Positions 26,480 to 36,004 of a stretch of DNA of 64,000 nt are shown one piece after another. Within the stretch, counting starts at the first letter, position 1. Every line of letters starts with the position of its first letter. The notes under the pieces are model-generated. The model had not been told where the DNA came from. It saw only the letters and a program-made list of their open reading frames with translations, and did no database searches. Origin of the DNA: Tetragenococcus solitarius NBRC 100494 (GTDB taxonomy: Bacteria > Bacillota > Bacilli > Lactobacillales > Enterococcaceae); contig NZ_BCPY01000003.1 in the NCBI RefSeq assembly GCF_001544195.1, positions 79,368 through 143,367 on the forward strand, in the 5' to 3' direction. The translations under genes and the position numbers were made by a program.

Positions 26480-27946
26480 TTAATTCGCCTCGTCACCAAA
26501 GATTTTTTGATAGATATCTAATCCATAACCGGTAGGTTTCGGCTCTGTAAGAACCATCTTATATAAACGTTCTCCTTCCTGAGAACGAGACGGTCGAATG
26601 AATGTGCCAATATTTTTTTCATACATTTTTTCTGCAAATTCATACTGATGCGTAACAAAAACCACAGTCTCTTCAGCTTGTAATAAGCCTTGAACAACTT
26701 CTTCGCTGATTAAGGAGCCTTCTGTCTCATTGGTGGAAGCAAAAGATTCATTAAATAAAAACAAAGCATTAGGTTGTCCGAAATTTAAAAGTTCACTAAA
26801 ACGGCTCATTTCTTCAGCTAGCTTCCCTTTGTCTAACTCTTCGTCTTCTTCTTGTTTAAAATGAGTGAAAATTTTTTGTCGAATAGGGATTTTTAATTGT
26901 TCTCCTACAACAAATATGCCACTTTGCGCTAATAATTGGTTCTGTCCCAACATTTTTAAAAATGTGGTCTTTCCTCCTTGGTTTGCCCCCGTAATAACTA
27001 GTAACTTCCCAATTCCTTCTAAAGTATTGCCAACAGAAGACTGCCTGTCTAAAACAAGCGGCATATAATGATTCTCTTTAAGGCTTAAACGATTCGAAAT
27101 TTCTGGAAAACAAGTAGGATAGTGATTTATTTTTTCAAACAAACGTATAACTCCAAGTAAAAAGCCTGATTCTACACGAATGGATTTGAATAGTTCTAAA
27201 AAAGAGTCGTTTACTCTTGATAATTCTTGAGCAATCCTATATTCTGCCCGCTCTTTAAAATTAGATAAGTTTCTAAAGGTACTTTCATCTCTTTCTGCAA
27301 TAGTGAACGAATAACCCTTGAGATTAGAAGAACGGTTAAACATTCTAGCAATTTTGCCTCTTATAGGTGGTTGATAGGGAAATATTTGTAAAGGCTTCGT
27401 GCTTGAGTCCAACATGAGATGGCTATAAATGTTTTCCCCTTTTTTAAACTTTAATTCTTTAGCTAATTGTAACATTTGATCTTTTTTTTCTTCCGTTAAA
27501 TTAGCATCCAATTGATCATAAAAGGAACGAAAGGCTTTAGAATGAAGTTGTTTTGGACGTTGCTCCTTTATTTCAGAAAGTCCTTCAATAAATATGGGAA
27601 TATTCTTTAGTGCATGGGAAACAGCAAAGGTAGGGTGATTCTCAAGCCTTCCCCAAAAGCCCTTTTTTTCTTCTTCAATTACTGATGTTGATCTTTCGTA
27701 AAGTTGTTGAATCGTTGTCTTATTTTGTAAAGCATCTTGAACAGATTCCTGCCTACTTGTAATCTCTTCTTTATTTGTAGAAGGCTGAAACAATAGCGAC
27801 GAAATAGTATCAGATAAAAATTCGTCCTCTTCCGCCATAATATCTACAAGATAATGCAGCTCTAAATCCTCAAACGCCGTTTGTTCAAAAGGAAGCAGCT
27901 TTTTTTGATAATCAAGCGTTGTAGTACCAAGCAAATTAGATTTCAC
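26480..27946 (-). CDS. MutS-like ATPase (core and ATPase domains only), second of pair
   Basis: 488 residues. Lacks the mismatch-recognition and connector domains of MutS and the Smr tail of MutS2. An N-terminal helical lever region (ITSRQESVQDAL near residue 60) leads to the MutS-type ATPase: Walker A ITGANQGGKTTFLKM at about 320, Walker B ALFLFNE at about 395, and H-loop VFVTHQYEF. GTG start 27944-27946 overlaps the stop of the other MutS-like gene by 4 bp. The function is unknown; such paired proteins may dimerise, as MutS does. Confidence 0.75.
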   Translation of the reverse strand: MKSNLLGTTTLDYQKKLLPFEQTAFEDLELHYLVDIMAEEDEFLSDTISSLLFQPSTNKEEITSRQESVQDALQNKTTIQQLYERSTSVIEEEKKGFWGRLENHPTFAVSHALKNIPIFIEGLSEIKEQRPKQLHSKAFRSFYDQLDANLTEEKKDQMLQLAKELKFKKGENIYSHLMLDSSTKPLQIFPYQPPIRGKIARMFNRSSNLKGYSFTIAERDESTFRNLSNFKERAEYRIAQELSRVNDSFLELFKSIRVESGFLLGVIRLFEKINHYPTCFPEISNRLSLKENHYMPLVLDRQSSVGNTLEGIGKLLVITGANQGGKTTFLKMLGQNQLLAQSGIFVVGEQLKIPIRQKIFTHFKQEEDEELDKGKLAEEMSRFSELLNFGQPNALFLFNESFASTNETEGSLISEEVVQGLLQAEETVVFVTHQYEFAEKMYEKNIGTFIRPSRSQEGERLYKMVLTEPKPTGYGLDIYQKIFGDEAN

Positions 27947-29463
27947 TGAGTAAGCCTCCTTACAATATCCTGCTGATTAATTTGGTATTTTTTAACCAAA
28001 GATGCGGTATAAGCGCGATTATCCGCCTCTTGCCGCACAATTTTAAATAACCGACGGTCTGGGTCCTCTTTATCGACAAGACTGACATAAGTATCCGCTT
28101 CTTCTAAATGAGTAATCTCTTCCAAAAAGGTAATGAACATCATTCGTGCCCCTTTTGCCTTTATTTTTTCAATAATTTTATGGCTAAGTTGTACCGCATC
28201 TTTCTTTGTTGTCGAAGAAAAAAGTTCATTGGCAACGACTAAACTGTTTTTGTCAATGCGATTCATAATATCATGAATCCGACGTATGTCATCCTCTAAT
28301 TTCCCCACAGTTAGAGACTCACTTTCGGTTCTTTCAAAATGTGTATATATTGAAGATACTAAAGTTAATGTCGCTCTTTTAGCTGGTACCATTGTCCCAA
28401 GACGTACTAAATAATAAATTTGACCCACCATCCGAGCAAATGTAGTTTTTCCCCCTTGATTTGGACCAGTAACTACGTTTAAAAATCCATTTTTTTCAAA
28501 ATAGAAATCATTGGGCACTACTTCTTCTTCGTTCTTAGCTAAACGTAAAGCAAGTACTAAATCTTTGCCTGCAATAATTTCATTGGCCGCTGAATTTTCT
28601 TGCGTTAATTCAGGAAAGGTAAAATCAATTTCCTTGAATGAGTCCATCATTTGTATATAGGAAAGATAAAAACCTAATTCTTGATAAACGATCACAAAAA
28701 AGTCAGCCATATATTCTTGGTTCTTTTGTACAAATTGTTTTAATCGTTCAAAAAAATTTCTATATAGTTTAACAACCTGGTCAAGCACCATCTCCTGAAA
28801 ACTATCAAACATAGAATAGCTATTAGGCAGTTTGAATGGAAAATCCTCTTTTGGTTCCAAAAAATCAGCAAAGATGTCTTGAATTATATAGCTATAATCA
28901 TTCTTTTTATTTGAATCTAATTCTTGAATTGTGATGACATTGTCTTCAACTAATACGCCATAAGTAATGTCATCCATTTCGGCGGCTAAAGTCTCAAATT
29001 GTTCTTTTAAATTTACAAAGCGTTCTTCTTTAGCATAATGAATCACTTTTTCCTGAAAAAATTTCAACCTTGAACTATTGAATGTAAGTACTTCTAACTT
29101 TTTCTCAAAAAATCCTATCAAATCTATATAATGATAAATATTATTGAACGAACTAATAAAATTTTGATTAACATTTCGCATTTTTTCTACTTCTTCTTGT
29201 TCTTGATACAAAGAAGCCATCCCTTTATAAAAGCGATAAAAAAGCTCAAAATTTTCCTTCTTTTTTAAATCTTTAAAAACGTTTTGACGTTTCTTTACTT
29301 CGTCTATCTCTTTTGCCGGAGAATAAAAATAGTCAGAAATATTTGTCTGAGCGTAGTTTGTTAGTTGTTTTTCAATCATGTCTAGATGTAAATCATGAAC
29401 ATCATCGGCTTTTTTATCTACCTTATCTTCTTCTTCAAATAAAATACCGGTTCTCATATACAT
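27943..29463 (-). CDS. MutS-like ATPase (core and ATPase domains only), first of pair
   Basis: 506 residues with the same layout as its neighbour: lever region starting near ISDYFYSPAKEIDEVKKRQNV, clamp-like helices with several MNDNV-type segments, and the ATPase with Walker A VTGPNQGGKTTFARM at about 333, Walker B SLVVANELFSSTT at about 407. There is no mismatch domain and no Smr nuclease, so canonical mismatch repair is unlikely. It starts 56 bp after eno, behind the eno terminator, with RBS TTTAGGAG. Transcription would come by read-through or from within eno. Confidence 0.78.
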   Translation of the reverse strand: MYMRTGILFEEEDKVDKKADDVHDLHLDMIEKQLTNYAQTNISDYFYSPAKEIDEVKKRQNVFKDLKKKENFELFYRFYKGMASLYQEQEEVEKMRNVNQNFISSFNNIYHYIDLIGFFEKKLEVLTFNSSRLKFFQEKVIHYAKEERFVNLKEQFETLAAEMDDITYGVLVEDNVITIQELDSNKKNDYSYIIQDIFADFLEPKEDFPFKLPNSYSMFDSFQEMVLDQVVKLYRNFFERLKQFVQKNQEYMADFFVIVYQELGFYLSYIQMMDSFKEIDFTFPELTQENSAANEIIAGKDLVLALRLAKNEEEVVPNDFYFEKNGFLNVVTGPNQGGKTTFARMVGQIYYLVRLGTMVPAKRATLTLVSSIYTHFERTESESLTVGKLEDDIRRIHDIMNRIDKNSLVVANELFSSTTKKDAVQLSHKIIEKIKAKGARMMFITFLEEITHLEEADTYVSLVDKEDPDRRLFKIVRQEADNRAYTASLVKKYQINQQDIVRRLTQ

Positions 29464-29471
29464 GCATCTCC

Positions 29472-29506
29472 TAAAAACAAAAGGCTGGCTAAAGAGCGCC
29501 AGCCTT
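29472..29506 (-). terminator. terminator after eno
   Basis: AAGGCTGGC pairs perfectly with GCCAGCCTT over an 8-nt loop, then TTGTTTTT on the minus strand. It lies between eno and the MutS-like pair, leaving the pair dependent on read-through or on an internal promoter. Confidence 0.85.
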
Positions 29507-29519
29507 CACGTTTGTTCAA

Positions 29520-30788
29520 TTATTTGGGAAATTGTGCCATCGGGATTTTCCCCTCTAATTCTTCTTCAATTCGTAAGAACTGGTTGTATTTTTCTACTCT
29601 TTCACTTCTTGCCATTGAGCCAGTTTTAATTTGTCCAGCGTTCATTGCTACAGCAAAATCGGCAATAAAAGTATCTCCTGTTTCACCTGAACGATGTGAA
29701 ATCATAGTAGTATAACCATTTTCTCGTGCTAGTTTAATCGTATCAATCGTTTCAGAAACCGTTCCAATTTGGTTCAATTTAATTAAGATTGAATTGGCTA
29801 CACCTTTTTCAATTCCTTCTTTAAAAATCGTTGGATTTGTAACAAAGATGTCGTCACCAACGAGTTGAATTTCTTTTCCCATAGTCTCTGTTTGTTTATG
29901 AAATCCATCCCAATCATTTTCAGAAAAACCATCCTCAATGGAAATAACTGCTGGGTATTCTTTTATTAAATCTTGATAGTAACTTAACAGTTCCTCAGAA
30001 GAAAGTTCTTTTCCTTCAAAACTATATTTCTTAGATTCATCCGAATAAAACTCACTAGAGGCTGGGTCTAATGCAATCGCAATTTCTGACCCTGGCTTGT
30101 AACCCGATTCCTTAATAGCACGATAAAGCATCTCAATCGCTGCCTCGGTGCTAGCTAACTTAGGAGCAAATCCACCCTCATCACCAACAGCTGTCTCATA
30201 GCCTTCTTTGCCTAATACCGTTTTTAAGGTATGGTAAATATTAGCTACTTTTTCTACTCCGTCGCGAAAACTGTCACGTTTTACTGGAGTGAGCAAAAAT
30301 TCTTGTACATCTATTCCTGAATCTGCGTGTGCGCCTCCGTTAATAACATTAAAGAAAGGTTGTGGTAGTTCTAAATCGACGCCCCCTAAATAACGATATA
30401 GTGGAACTTTTTGACTTGCAGCGGCAGCACGAGCTGTAGCCATTGAGACGCCTAATATGGCATTCGCTCCTAACTTTTCTTTATTAGAAGTTCCATCTAA
30501 ATCAATCATGGTTTGGTCTACTTTATTTTGTTCAAATGGAGATTGTCCATGCAAAGCATCATTAATTTTAGTGTTAACATTATTGACAGCCTTACTTACC
30601 CCTTTTCCTTGTAAACGACTACCACCATCTCGTAATTCGACGGCTTCGCGTTCACCTGTGGAAGCGCCACTGGGAACTTCCGCTCTACCCAGACTACCAT
30701 CTGAAAGGATTACATCCGCTTCTATTGTTGGATTTCCTCGTGAATCAAAAATCTCTCTTGCTCTTACTTTCTCAATTATAATACTCAT
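29520..30788 (-). CDS. eno: enolase (phosphopyruvate hydratase)
   Basis: 422-residue enolase, slightly shorter than the usual 430. Catalytic features are [62 protein letters not shown], and the [23 protein letters not shown]ys-His region. It converts 2-phosphoglycerate to phosphoenolpyruvate. The 5' leader carries a fluoride riboswitch and two promoters. Because enolase is the fluoride-sensitive glycolytic step, the switch offers compensating synthesis when fluoride is present. Confidence 0.97.
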   Translation of the reverse strand: MSIIIEKVRAREIFDSRGNPTIEADVILSDGSLGRAEVPSGASTGEREAVELRDGGSRLQGKGVSKAVNNVNTKINDALHGQSPFEQNKVDQTMIDLDGTSNKEKLGANAILGVSMATARAAAASQKVPLYRYLGGVDLELPQPFFNVINGGAHADSGIDVQEFLLTPVKRDSFRDGVEKVANIYHTLKTVLGKEGYETAVGDEGGFAPKLASTEAAIEMLYRAIKESGYKPGSEIAIALDPASSEFYSDESKKYSFEGKELSSEELLSYYQDLIKEYPAVISIEDGFSENDWDGFHKQTETMGKEIQLVGDDIFVTNPTIFKEGIEKGVANSILIKLNQIGTVSETIDTIKLARENGYTTMISHRSGETGDTFIADFAVAMNAGQIKTGSMARSERVEKYNQFLRIEEELEGKIPMAQFPK

Positions 30789-30812
30789 TTTCTTCTCCTC
30801 CTTTTAAAATAC

Positions 30813-30917
30813 AAAAAAGCCTGTTATCTACTAAAATCTGTTTATAAGAAACAGATTTTAGTAGATAACAGGCGCCATCAGCCAGTCCTGGCAGTTATAG
30901 AGAGCACCATCTCTATA
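30813..30917 (-). promoter_or_regulatory. fluoride riboswitch and terminator in the eno leader
   Basis: The aptamer (about 30867-30916, minus strand) reads AGAGATGGTGCTCTCTAT, AACTGCC and GGCTGATGGCGCCT, practically the consensus. Pseudoknot GGTGC/GCGCC. The following CTGTTATCTACTAAAA opens a 23-bp perfect terminator stem (30821-30871) then TTTTTT. Fluoride should stabilise the aptamer and block the terminator, inducing eno. Confidence 0.95.
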
Positions 30918-30923
30918 AATAAA

Positions 30924-30952
30924 ATTATAACATCAACTTTAACTACTAACAA
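30924..30952 (-). promoter_or_regulatory. proximal eno promoter
   Basis: TTGTTA (30947-30952), 17 bp, perfect TATAAT (30924-30929) on the minus strand. The predicted start is just before the fluoride aptamer. Confidence 0.75.
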
Positions 30953-30982
30953 ATTAAAGTCATTCTCGTTTATGATAAGTTC

Positions 30983-31010
30983 ATTATACCTATTTGCGTT
31001 TTAATTGCAA
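30983..31010 (-). promoter_or_regulatory. distal eno promoter
   Basis: TTGCAA (31005-31010), 16 bp, perfect TATAAT (30983-30988). A transcript from here would also pass the riboswitch. Two promoters fit a highly expressed glycolytic gene. Confidence 0.55.
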
Positions 31011-31583
31011 AGTTTGCAATTAATAATTTTCTAAAAAGGACAGTATTTCCAGATAATTTATCAAAAGGTAGGATCATCAAACTATTGCTACTGTTATATT
31101 AGATTTATAAAAGACCTGTTAACGAAAATGAATTAAACAATATAAAAGCATACAAAGTTAAAGGATAGGTTATTAAAAAAAGTTGACCCAAAAAGAATCG
31201 TATCGTTTTTTAGCAATAACAAATTTATCCTAGATATTTATTTTAATCTATTTAGGAAGGTTCCATTATTCCACCTGAATAACTTTTACTGCATCTGTTG
31301 AGAACTGACTCATCCATATGTATATGTCTATTTATGAATGTAATGTTGGCACCTTTTTTACTATCATTGCTATAAATGTAATTTTCATGTTAATGATTTT
31401 TTCGAATATAGATAGCGAGATTTGATTGAAGGAGTTTAAAATAATTGCGCAGAATTAAAGCGAGGCATTATTAGACATCCTAATAAAAAAACTGCGTTAC
31501 AAGACCTGCTCTTTTTATCGAGAAATCTTATACCACAGTTTTAATTTTTTAAACCTTAAAAGTATAGCTATGCAAAAACGTCA
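31011..31583. other. 573-bp AT-rich gap between eno promoters and efp
   Basis: No open frame of useful length and no known RNA was recognised, apart from the efp terminator at 31484-31540. The sequence is AT-rich with scattered stops in all frames. It could hold decayed coding DNA; I cannot identify it. Confidence 0.4.
31484..31540 (-). terminator. terminator after efp
   Basis: On the minus strand AACTGTGGTATAAGA pairs with TCTTGTAACGCAGTT (14 of 15 positions, some G-U), with an inner TCTC/GAG stem, then seven T. It starts about 45 bp past the efp stop. Confidence 0.7.
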
Positions 31584-32150
31584 CTACTTGCCAGCGCGTT
31601 TAACATAAGTTCCTTCTTGGGTGTTAATTTCCAATTTTTCGCCTTCTTCTATGAAGTCAGGTACATTCACAACCAAGCCTGTTTCTAGTGTGGCAGGTTT
31701 GCCTGAACCAGTAACAGTAGCACCTTTAATGGAAGGTTGAGTTTCTGTTACCTGTAATACAACTGTGGTTGGCAATTGTATTCCAATCACTTCATCTTCG
31801 TAAAATTGGATCTTTACTTCCATATTTTCTAACAAATATTTCATTTCATCCGCAATATTTTCGGTTGGAATTTCATATTGTTCATAAGACTCCATGTCCA
31901 TAAAATAAGCAATTTGATCCATTGCATACAAAAATTGTACAGTTCTCGTTTCGATGATGGCTTGATCAAATTTATCTTCTGGACGGAAGGTTGTGTCATA
32001 AGTTGTTCCTGTACGTACGTCTCTTAATTTCATACGCATAACTGTATTGCCTTTACCTGGTTTATGATGACTCGCCTCTAATACTTTAATCAAAGAGCCA
32101 TCTTTTTGAACAAAAGTCATCCCAGCTTTTAAATCACTTGCAGCAATCAT
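31584..32150 (-). CDS. efp: translation elongation factor P
   Basis: 188 residues, three beta-barrel domains typical for EF-P. The KOW-like N-terminus ([18 protein letters not shown]) carries the [11 protein letters not shown] loop whose Lys (position about 32) is the modification site, followed by [19 protein letters not shown]. It relieves ribosome stalling at polyproline. ATG after AAGGAG. Confidence 0.96.
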   Translation of the reverse strand: MIAASDLKAGMTFVQKDGSLIKVLEASHHKPGKGNTVMRMKLRDVRTGTTYDTTFRPEDKFDQAIIETRTVQFLYAMDQIAYFMDMESYEQYEIPTENIADEMKYLLENMEVKIQFYEDEVIGIQLPTTVVLQVTETQPSIKGATVTGSGKPATLETGLVVNVPDFIEEGEKLEINTQEGTYVKRAGK

Positions 32151-32198
32151 TAATCATTCTCCTTTATTCGTAAGGTTCATCCTTTATCATACTAACAC

Positions 32199-32248
32199 AA
32201 AAAGCCTGTAAGAAGCTAGTTGAAAAGCATAGTTTGCTAGGGCTTTTT
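32199..32248 (-). terminator. terminator overlapping the end of the phosphoglycerol transferase gene
   Basis: On the minus strand AAAGCCCTAGC and GCTAG...GGCTTT pair around a long loop, then TTTTTG. The stem starts in the last codons of the gene. Confidence 0.55.
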
Positions 32249-34057
32249 TTCCTGCTCTTTATTTTGCATTAGCTTTTCATTATAGAATTTTGATTTTTTC
32301 ATCAGCTCGTTTTGGAACTCGTCATAGCCTATTTGCTCAGTAAGGGTAGGTTTATCTGAAAATAAATTAACCCCCAATCCTAACCGGTCGCCTGGTATCT
32401 TTACACCAAGAGCTGACAAAGTGGTAGGAAACATATCTACTGCGCTAAACTGTCGATTTTTGTTGCGGACTTTCTGTTTGTCTGTATTCAAAAGCAAGTT
32501 AAATACGGTCCGTTGGTAATCTGGATCGACGGAATCAAAAAAGTCACTATCCATAGTTAAATGGTCCCCTACCAAAATAACCGTTGTATCTTCGTAAAAG
32601 GGTTGTTTTTTCATCCATTGCAATAACTCATAAATCTGCCTATCTGAATCATGAATCACATTACTATATTGATCACCAAACAAATCAGGTGTATCTTCTG
32701 TTGCATAACCATCTTCAAAATGGGTATCGGCAGTAAGCATGGTTAAGTTAAAAGGAGCGTCTTTACTGGACAATTCATTTAATGTTTCCTTGGCATAATC
32801 TACCAATTTACGATCCTCATAACCCCACCATTCATAATAATCCTTTGGAATATGTCCAGTGGCAATGGCCCACTTATAATCACGAATATCATAGTTCCCA
32901 TGTTGAGTAAAGTATCTATCCCTACCAGCGAATTCAGCATCTGAGCCCATTAAAAGTGCTTGATTATAACCCTGCTTATCTAATATCTCTCCTAAAGAGT
33001 AGGCTCCTGGAAAATATTCAGCACTATTTTCTTCCGAGCTCTCTGAGGTATTTAAACTCGTTGACGGACGCAATGGCAATCCTGAAGTTTGAGCAACCAT
33101 AGAACTAGCCGTCTGATTGGCCCCTGGAATTTGCAGCATACCCCCTAGCTGGTCTGAATTGGAAAAATTAATTCCTCCGTTTTGTGCTAATTGAGCAAAA
33201 TGAGGCAACAAGTTTTTTTCTTGAATTCCTCCTAAGTCTTTAGAAAAATAACTACTTTCCATGGATTCGAGGAAAATATAAACTAGATTACGCTTTTTCT
33301 TAGGAAACTTTAACTGAACTTGTCGCGGATTTACATAGTGTTCATCATAAATACTAGTGTTTTCAAAATAAAATGCTTTAATATCAGCATAACCCATCTC
33401 TTTACCACCTAAAAAAAGCCCAAAAATCAAACCGATAAAACCTACCATAACGACTTTTTTTGTATTAAAAGAAGGATGTCCTTGTAAATGTAGCCGACCA
33501 AATTTAAAAGAACAAGTGGTTATAAAATACAATAAGGTCACAAGGGGGAGTGTGATTAAAAGAGCTTCAAGCAGAGGGTCTATAATATAATTAACAATCT
33601 GGCCTGTATCACTCCCACGAATCGGTTGAGTCATTGTAAATAAAATTTGGTCAAAACTCGTGTTGTCAATGCCTTTCATCGCATAACGACTGCTGGAATA
33701 GGCCAAAAAACCCAGAAAAATTAACAATACCGTTAAACCATATATGACCCAATTTTTTCTGGAATAATGATATGTTTTTTTCAGATGACCTGTTTCAAAA
33801 AACTTCCAAAAAAGAAGAACGCCCCCCATTGTAACTAATCCAGATAAAATAGGAATCCATCCACTTTTTTCATCGTTAAATTGAAGCAGAAAATAAGTTT
33901 GCCAACTGGAAAAATCTAATTTTTGCTGGTTATATAAAAATGTTGTCGTGCCTAAGTACAAAAAAATAGCATAACAAAGACTTAGCTTACGTCCTACGCT
34001 TTTTTTGGGTGTTTGCTGACAAATGAAAAAGACTAATATAAGAAGTATGAAAAACAC
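32237..34057 (-). CDS. LtaS/OpgB-like phosphoglycerol transferase (sulfatase fold)
   Basis: 606-residue membrane enzyme. Five hydrophobic segments (about 1-20, 28-45, 68-86, 105-122, 163-182) anchor an extracellular sulfatase-fold domain with the metal/catalytic ESMESSYF, GANQTASSMVAQTSGLPL (catalytic Thr), LMGSDAEF, ADTHFEDGY and VGDHLTMDS motifs. The C-terminal GDRLGLGVNLFSDKPTL block resembles OpgB/MdoB, so it may transfer phosphoglycerol to a glycan or build a teichoic acid-like polymer rather than lipoteichoic acid itself. GTG start at 34055-34057 after AAGGAG. The substrate remains open. Confidence 0.8.
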   Translation of the reverse strand: MFFILLILVFFICQQTPKKSVGRKLSLCYAIFLYLGTTTFLYNQQKLDFSSWQTYFLLQFNDEKSGWIPILSGLVTMGGVLLFWKFFETGHLKKTYHYSRKNWVIYGLTVLLIFLGFLAYSSSRYAMKGIDNTSFDQILFTMTQPIRGSDTGQIVNYIIDPLLEALLITLPLVTLLYFITTCSFKFGRLHLQGHPSFNTKKVVMVGFIGLIFGLFLGGKEMGYADIKAFYFENTSIYDEHYVNPRQVQLKFPKKKRNLVYIFLESMESSYFSKDLGGIQEKNLLPHFAQLAQNGGINFSNSDQLGGMLQIPGANQTASSMVAQTSGLPLRPSTSLNTSESSEENSAEYFPGAYSLGEILDKQGYNQALLMGSDAEFAGRDRYFTQHGNYDIRDYKWAIATGHIPKDYYEWWGYEDRKLVDYAKETLNELSSKDAPFNLTMLTADTHFEDGYATEDTPDLFGDQYSNVIHDSDRQIYELLQWMKKQPFYEDTTVILVGDHLTMDSDFFDSVDPDYQRTVFNLLLNTDKQKVRNKNRQFSAVDMFPTTLSALGVKIPGDRLGLGVNLFSDKPTLTEQIGYDEFQNELMKKSKFYNEKLMQNKEQEKKP

Positions 34058-34173
34058 GAGTAAAATCTCCTTTTCCGTTTAGCCGTTATTTGTGATATTA
34101 TACCATAATTCACGCTACAGGCGATGAAAGAAAGTAAATCTTAAATAGAACGCTAAACAATATAACTATCCTT

Positions 34174-35190
34174 TTATTTCATCAGCAAGTCTAATAGGTC
34201 CTGATTCGAAAAATTGAAAATATATTCTGAAACATCAAAATTGTTTAATACTTCTTTGATCGTTTCATATTTATAAGTCGTTTCTAATAGAGCATTTTCT
34301 AATTCTGTAATGTCTTTTGTACCAAAAAAGTCCCCGAAAAATTGAATAGCTGAGATCTTTCCTTTTTGAGTAGATAAGTGCACGTCAACAATACCGACAT
34401 CTGCTACCCTTGTTCTTTTATTAAATTCAAAGTTAGGTGCTTGGCCATAGATCCAGTCATCATTAGCATATCTTTCATCGACTAATTTTTGAATTCCCTG
34501 CCGGTCTTGATCCGTTAGTTCTAATTTCTTATTTTCGATTTCTTTTAATGAGTCCACTTGATAAATATGGCAAAGTAATTCATCACGAAATGCTTCAATT
34601 GTAGGTAACTGAAACTGCGGATCTAGATAAGGCTTGACGTTCGTCACGCTTTTAGGTACGGATTTCGTTGCCTTTGAAGCAATTTTTTCTTTAGAAACAG
34701 TTAACACTTTGTCTAAAACAGTAAGATCAACATCATACATTAACGTCCCGTGCGAGTAGGTCCGACCTTTTTTGGTATACATCGCATTGCCCGAAAATTT
34801 CTTACCATCTATGTATAAATCGTTACGTCCGCCTGCAGTTGCACTTTTTGCACCCATACTACGTAATGCTTGTAAAATAGGTGTAGTCACTCCACGATAA
34901 TCGCCAAATGTTGTATCCCCTTTTTTAGTGACAAAGCTAAAACTAATGTTTCCCAGATCGTCATAGACTGCACCACCGCCTGAAACACGACGTGTTAGTA
35001 CAATTTGATTTTCACGTAAATAATTTAAATTAATTTCTTCGTAAGCGTTTTGGTTTCTTCCGATAATAATGCACGGACTTTGAATATATAATAATAATAA
35101 AGGCTCCGTTACATCTGCTGTGTCCATTAAATATTCTTCTGTTGCTAGATTGCGTCTGATATCATTGCTTTCCATTACATAATAACGCAT
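34174..35190 (-). CDS. lplA: lipoate-protein ligase A
   Basis: 338-residue LplA. The adenylation domain shows NLATEEYLM, IIIGRNQNAYEEIN, RRVSGGGAVYDDLGN, GRNDLYIDGKKFSGNAMY and HGTLMYD, all signature motifs; the last 80 residues are the small LplA C-terminal domain. It uses ATP to attach scavenged lipoate to E2/GcvH proteins. ATG 35188-35190 has GAGAGGTGG at 6-7 nt; the ATG six bases upstream is too close to it. Confidence 0.93.
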   Translation of the reverse strand: MRYYVMESNDIRRNLATEEYLMDTADVTEPLLLLYIQSPCIIIGRNQNAYEEINLNYLRENQIVLTRRVSGGGAVYDDLGNISFSFVTKKGDTTFGDYRGVTTPILQALRSMGAKSATAGGRNDLYIDGKKFSGNAMYTKKGRTYSHGTLMYDVDLTVLDKVLTVSKEKIASKATKSVPKSVTNVKPYLDPQFQLPTIEAFRDELLCHIYQVDSLKEIENKKLELTDQDRQGIQKLVDERYANDDWIYGQAPNFEFNKRTRVADVGIVDVHLSTQKGKISAIQFFGDFFGTKDITELENALLETTYKYETIKEVLNNFDVSEYIFNFSNQDLLDLLMK

Positions 35191-35336
35191 ACCCATCCAC
35201 CTCTCATCTTCTACTTTTTACGTTGTACAATTCAACATAAAAAAATGCTAATCACAAGATAATACTTATTTAATTATATTACTGTGCACAAATAAAAGTA
35301 AACCGTATAAATAATATCAAAAAACTTTTCCAAAGA

Positions 35337-35373
35337 TAAAAAAGCAAAAACCGCTATTTAGCAGTCTTTGCTT
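35337..35373 (-). terminator. terminator overlapping the end of the TIGR01906 gene
   Basis: AGCAAAGACTGC pairs with GCGGTTTTTGCT and is followed by TTTTTT on the minus strand. The left arm is formed by the last codons of the gene and the stop sits in the loop. Confidence 0.75.
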
Positions 35374-36004
35374 TTTTTAGTTCCCATTTTCCGACAAGGA
35401 TTATTATTAAAAAGAATACTTCGATTAAAATAAAAAAGAATAAGAAACAATGCATAAAATATTGTTCTGGTAATACATTGATAATCGGATCTGTCATTGG
35501 ATCAAACAACCAATCATCATTGGTGAAAAACAATTCATGAAAGGTAACAAAAAAACGATCAAAACCAATAGCCATCACAGACAATAAAACGATAGGCACA
35601 GCCATTCCCCATTTAAACGGCTGAATCAAGCGCCAAAAACGTTTATTTTTACGTAAATGATTTAAAAAAGTAATGCTAGGGATAATTGTCAGCAAAAAAA
35701 CAATATAATCAAAAATAAATAATTTTTTCACATCGTAAAAATGCGCCTTTCCTCCAACCGACATGGGAAAATCCGGTAATTCTAATTCAGTAAGCCAAGG
35801 ACGATTTAAAAAAGCCATCAACTGATCATAGTTATCCAATAATCTTTCTTTACTTAAATTTACAGTATCTAAAATATTTAAATAATCAATGTCTGCCACA
35901 TAAATAAAGCGTGCATTAATGGCCAAAGCAACTGCTAAACTAATTAATGTCAAATAAAGACATAAGATTCCTAAACGTTCGAACCAAATCTGCGTTTTTT
36001 TCAT
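35354..36004 (-). CDS. TIGR01906 family integral membrane protein
   Basis: 216 residues with four membrane helices (about 12-32, 100-120, 135-155, 185-208) and a conserved extracellular stretch between helix 1 and 2. The family is known from its position beside the NagD-like HAD and yutD genes in streptococci and enterococci, exactly as here. Function unknown. ATG 36004 overlaps the HAD stop by 4 bp. Confidence 0.82.
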   Translation of the reverse strand: MKKTQIWFERLGILCLYLTLISLAVALAINARFIYVADIDYLNILDTVNLSKERLLDNYDQLMAFLNRPWLTELELPDFPMSVGGKAHFYDVKKLFIFDYIVFLLTIIPSITFLNHLRKNKRFWRLIQPFKWGMAVPIVLLSVMAIGFDRFFVTFHELFFTNDDWLFDPMTDPIINVLPEQYFMHCFLFFFILIEVFFLIIILVGKWELKKAKTAK

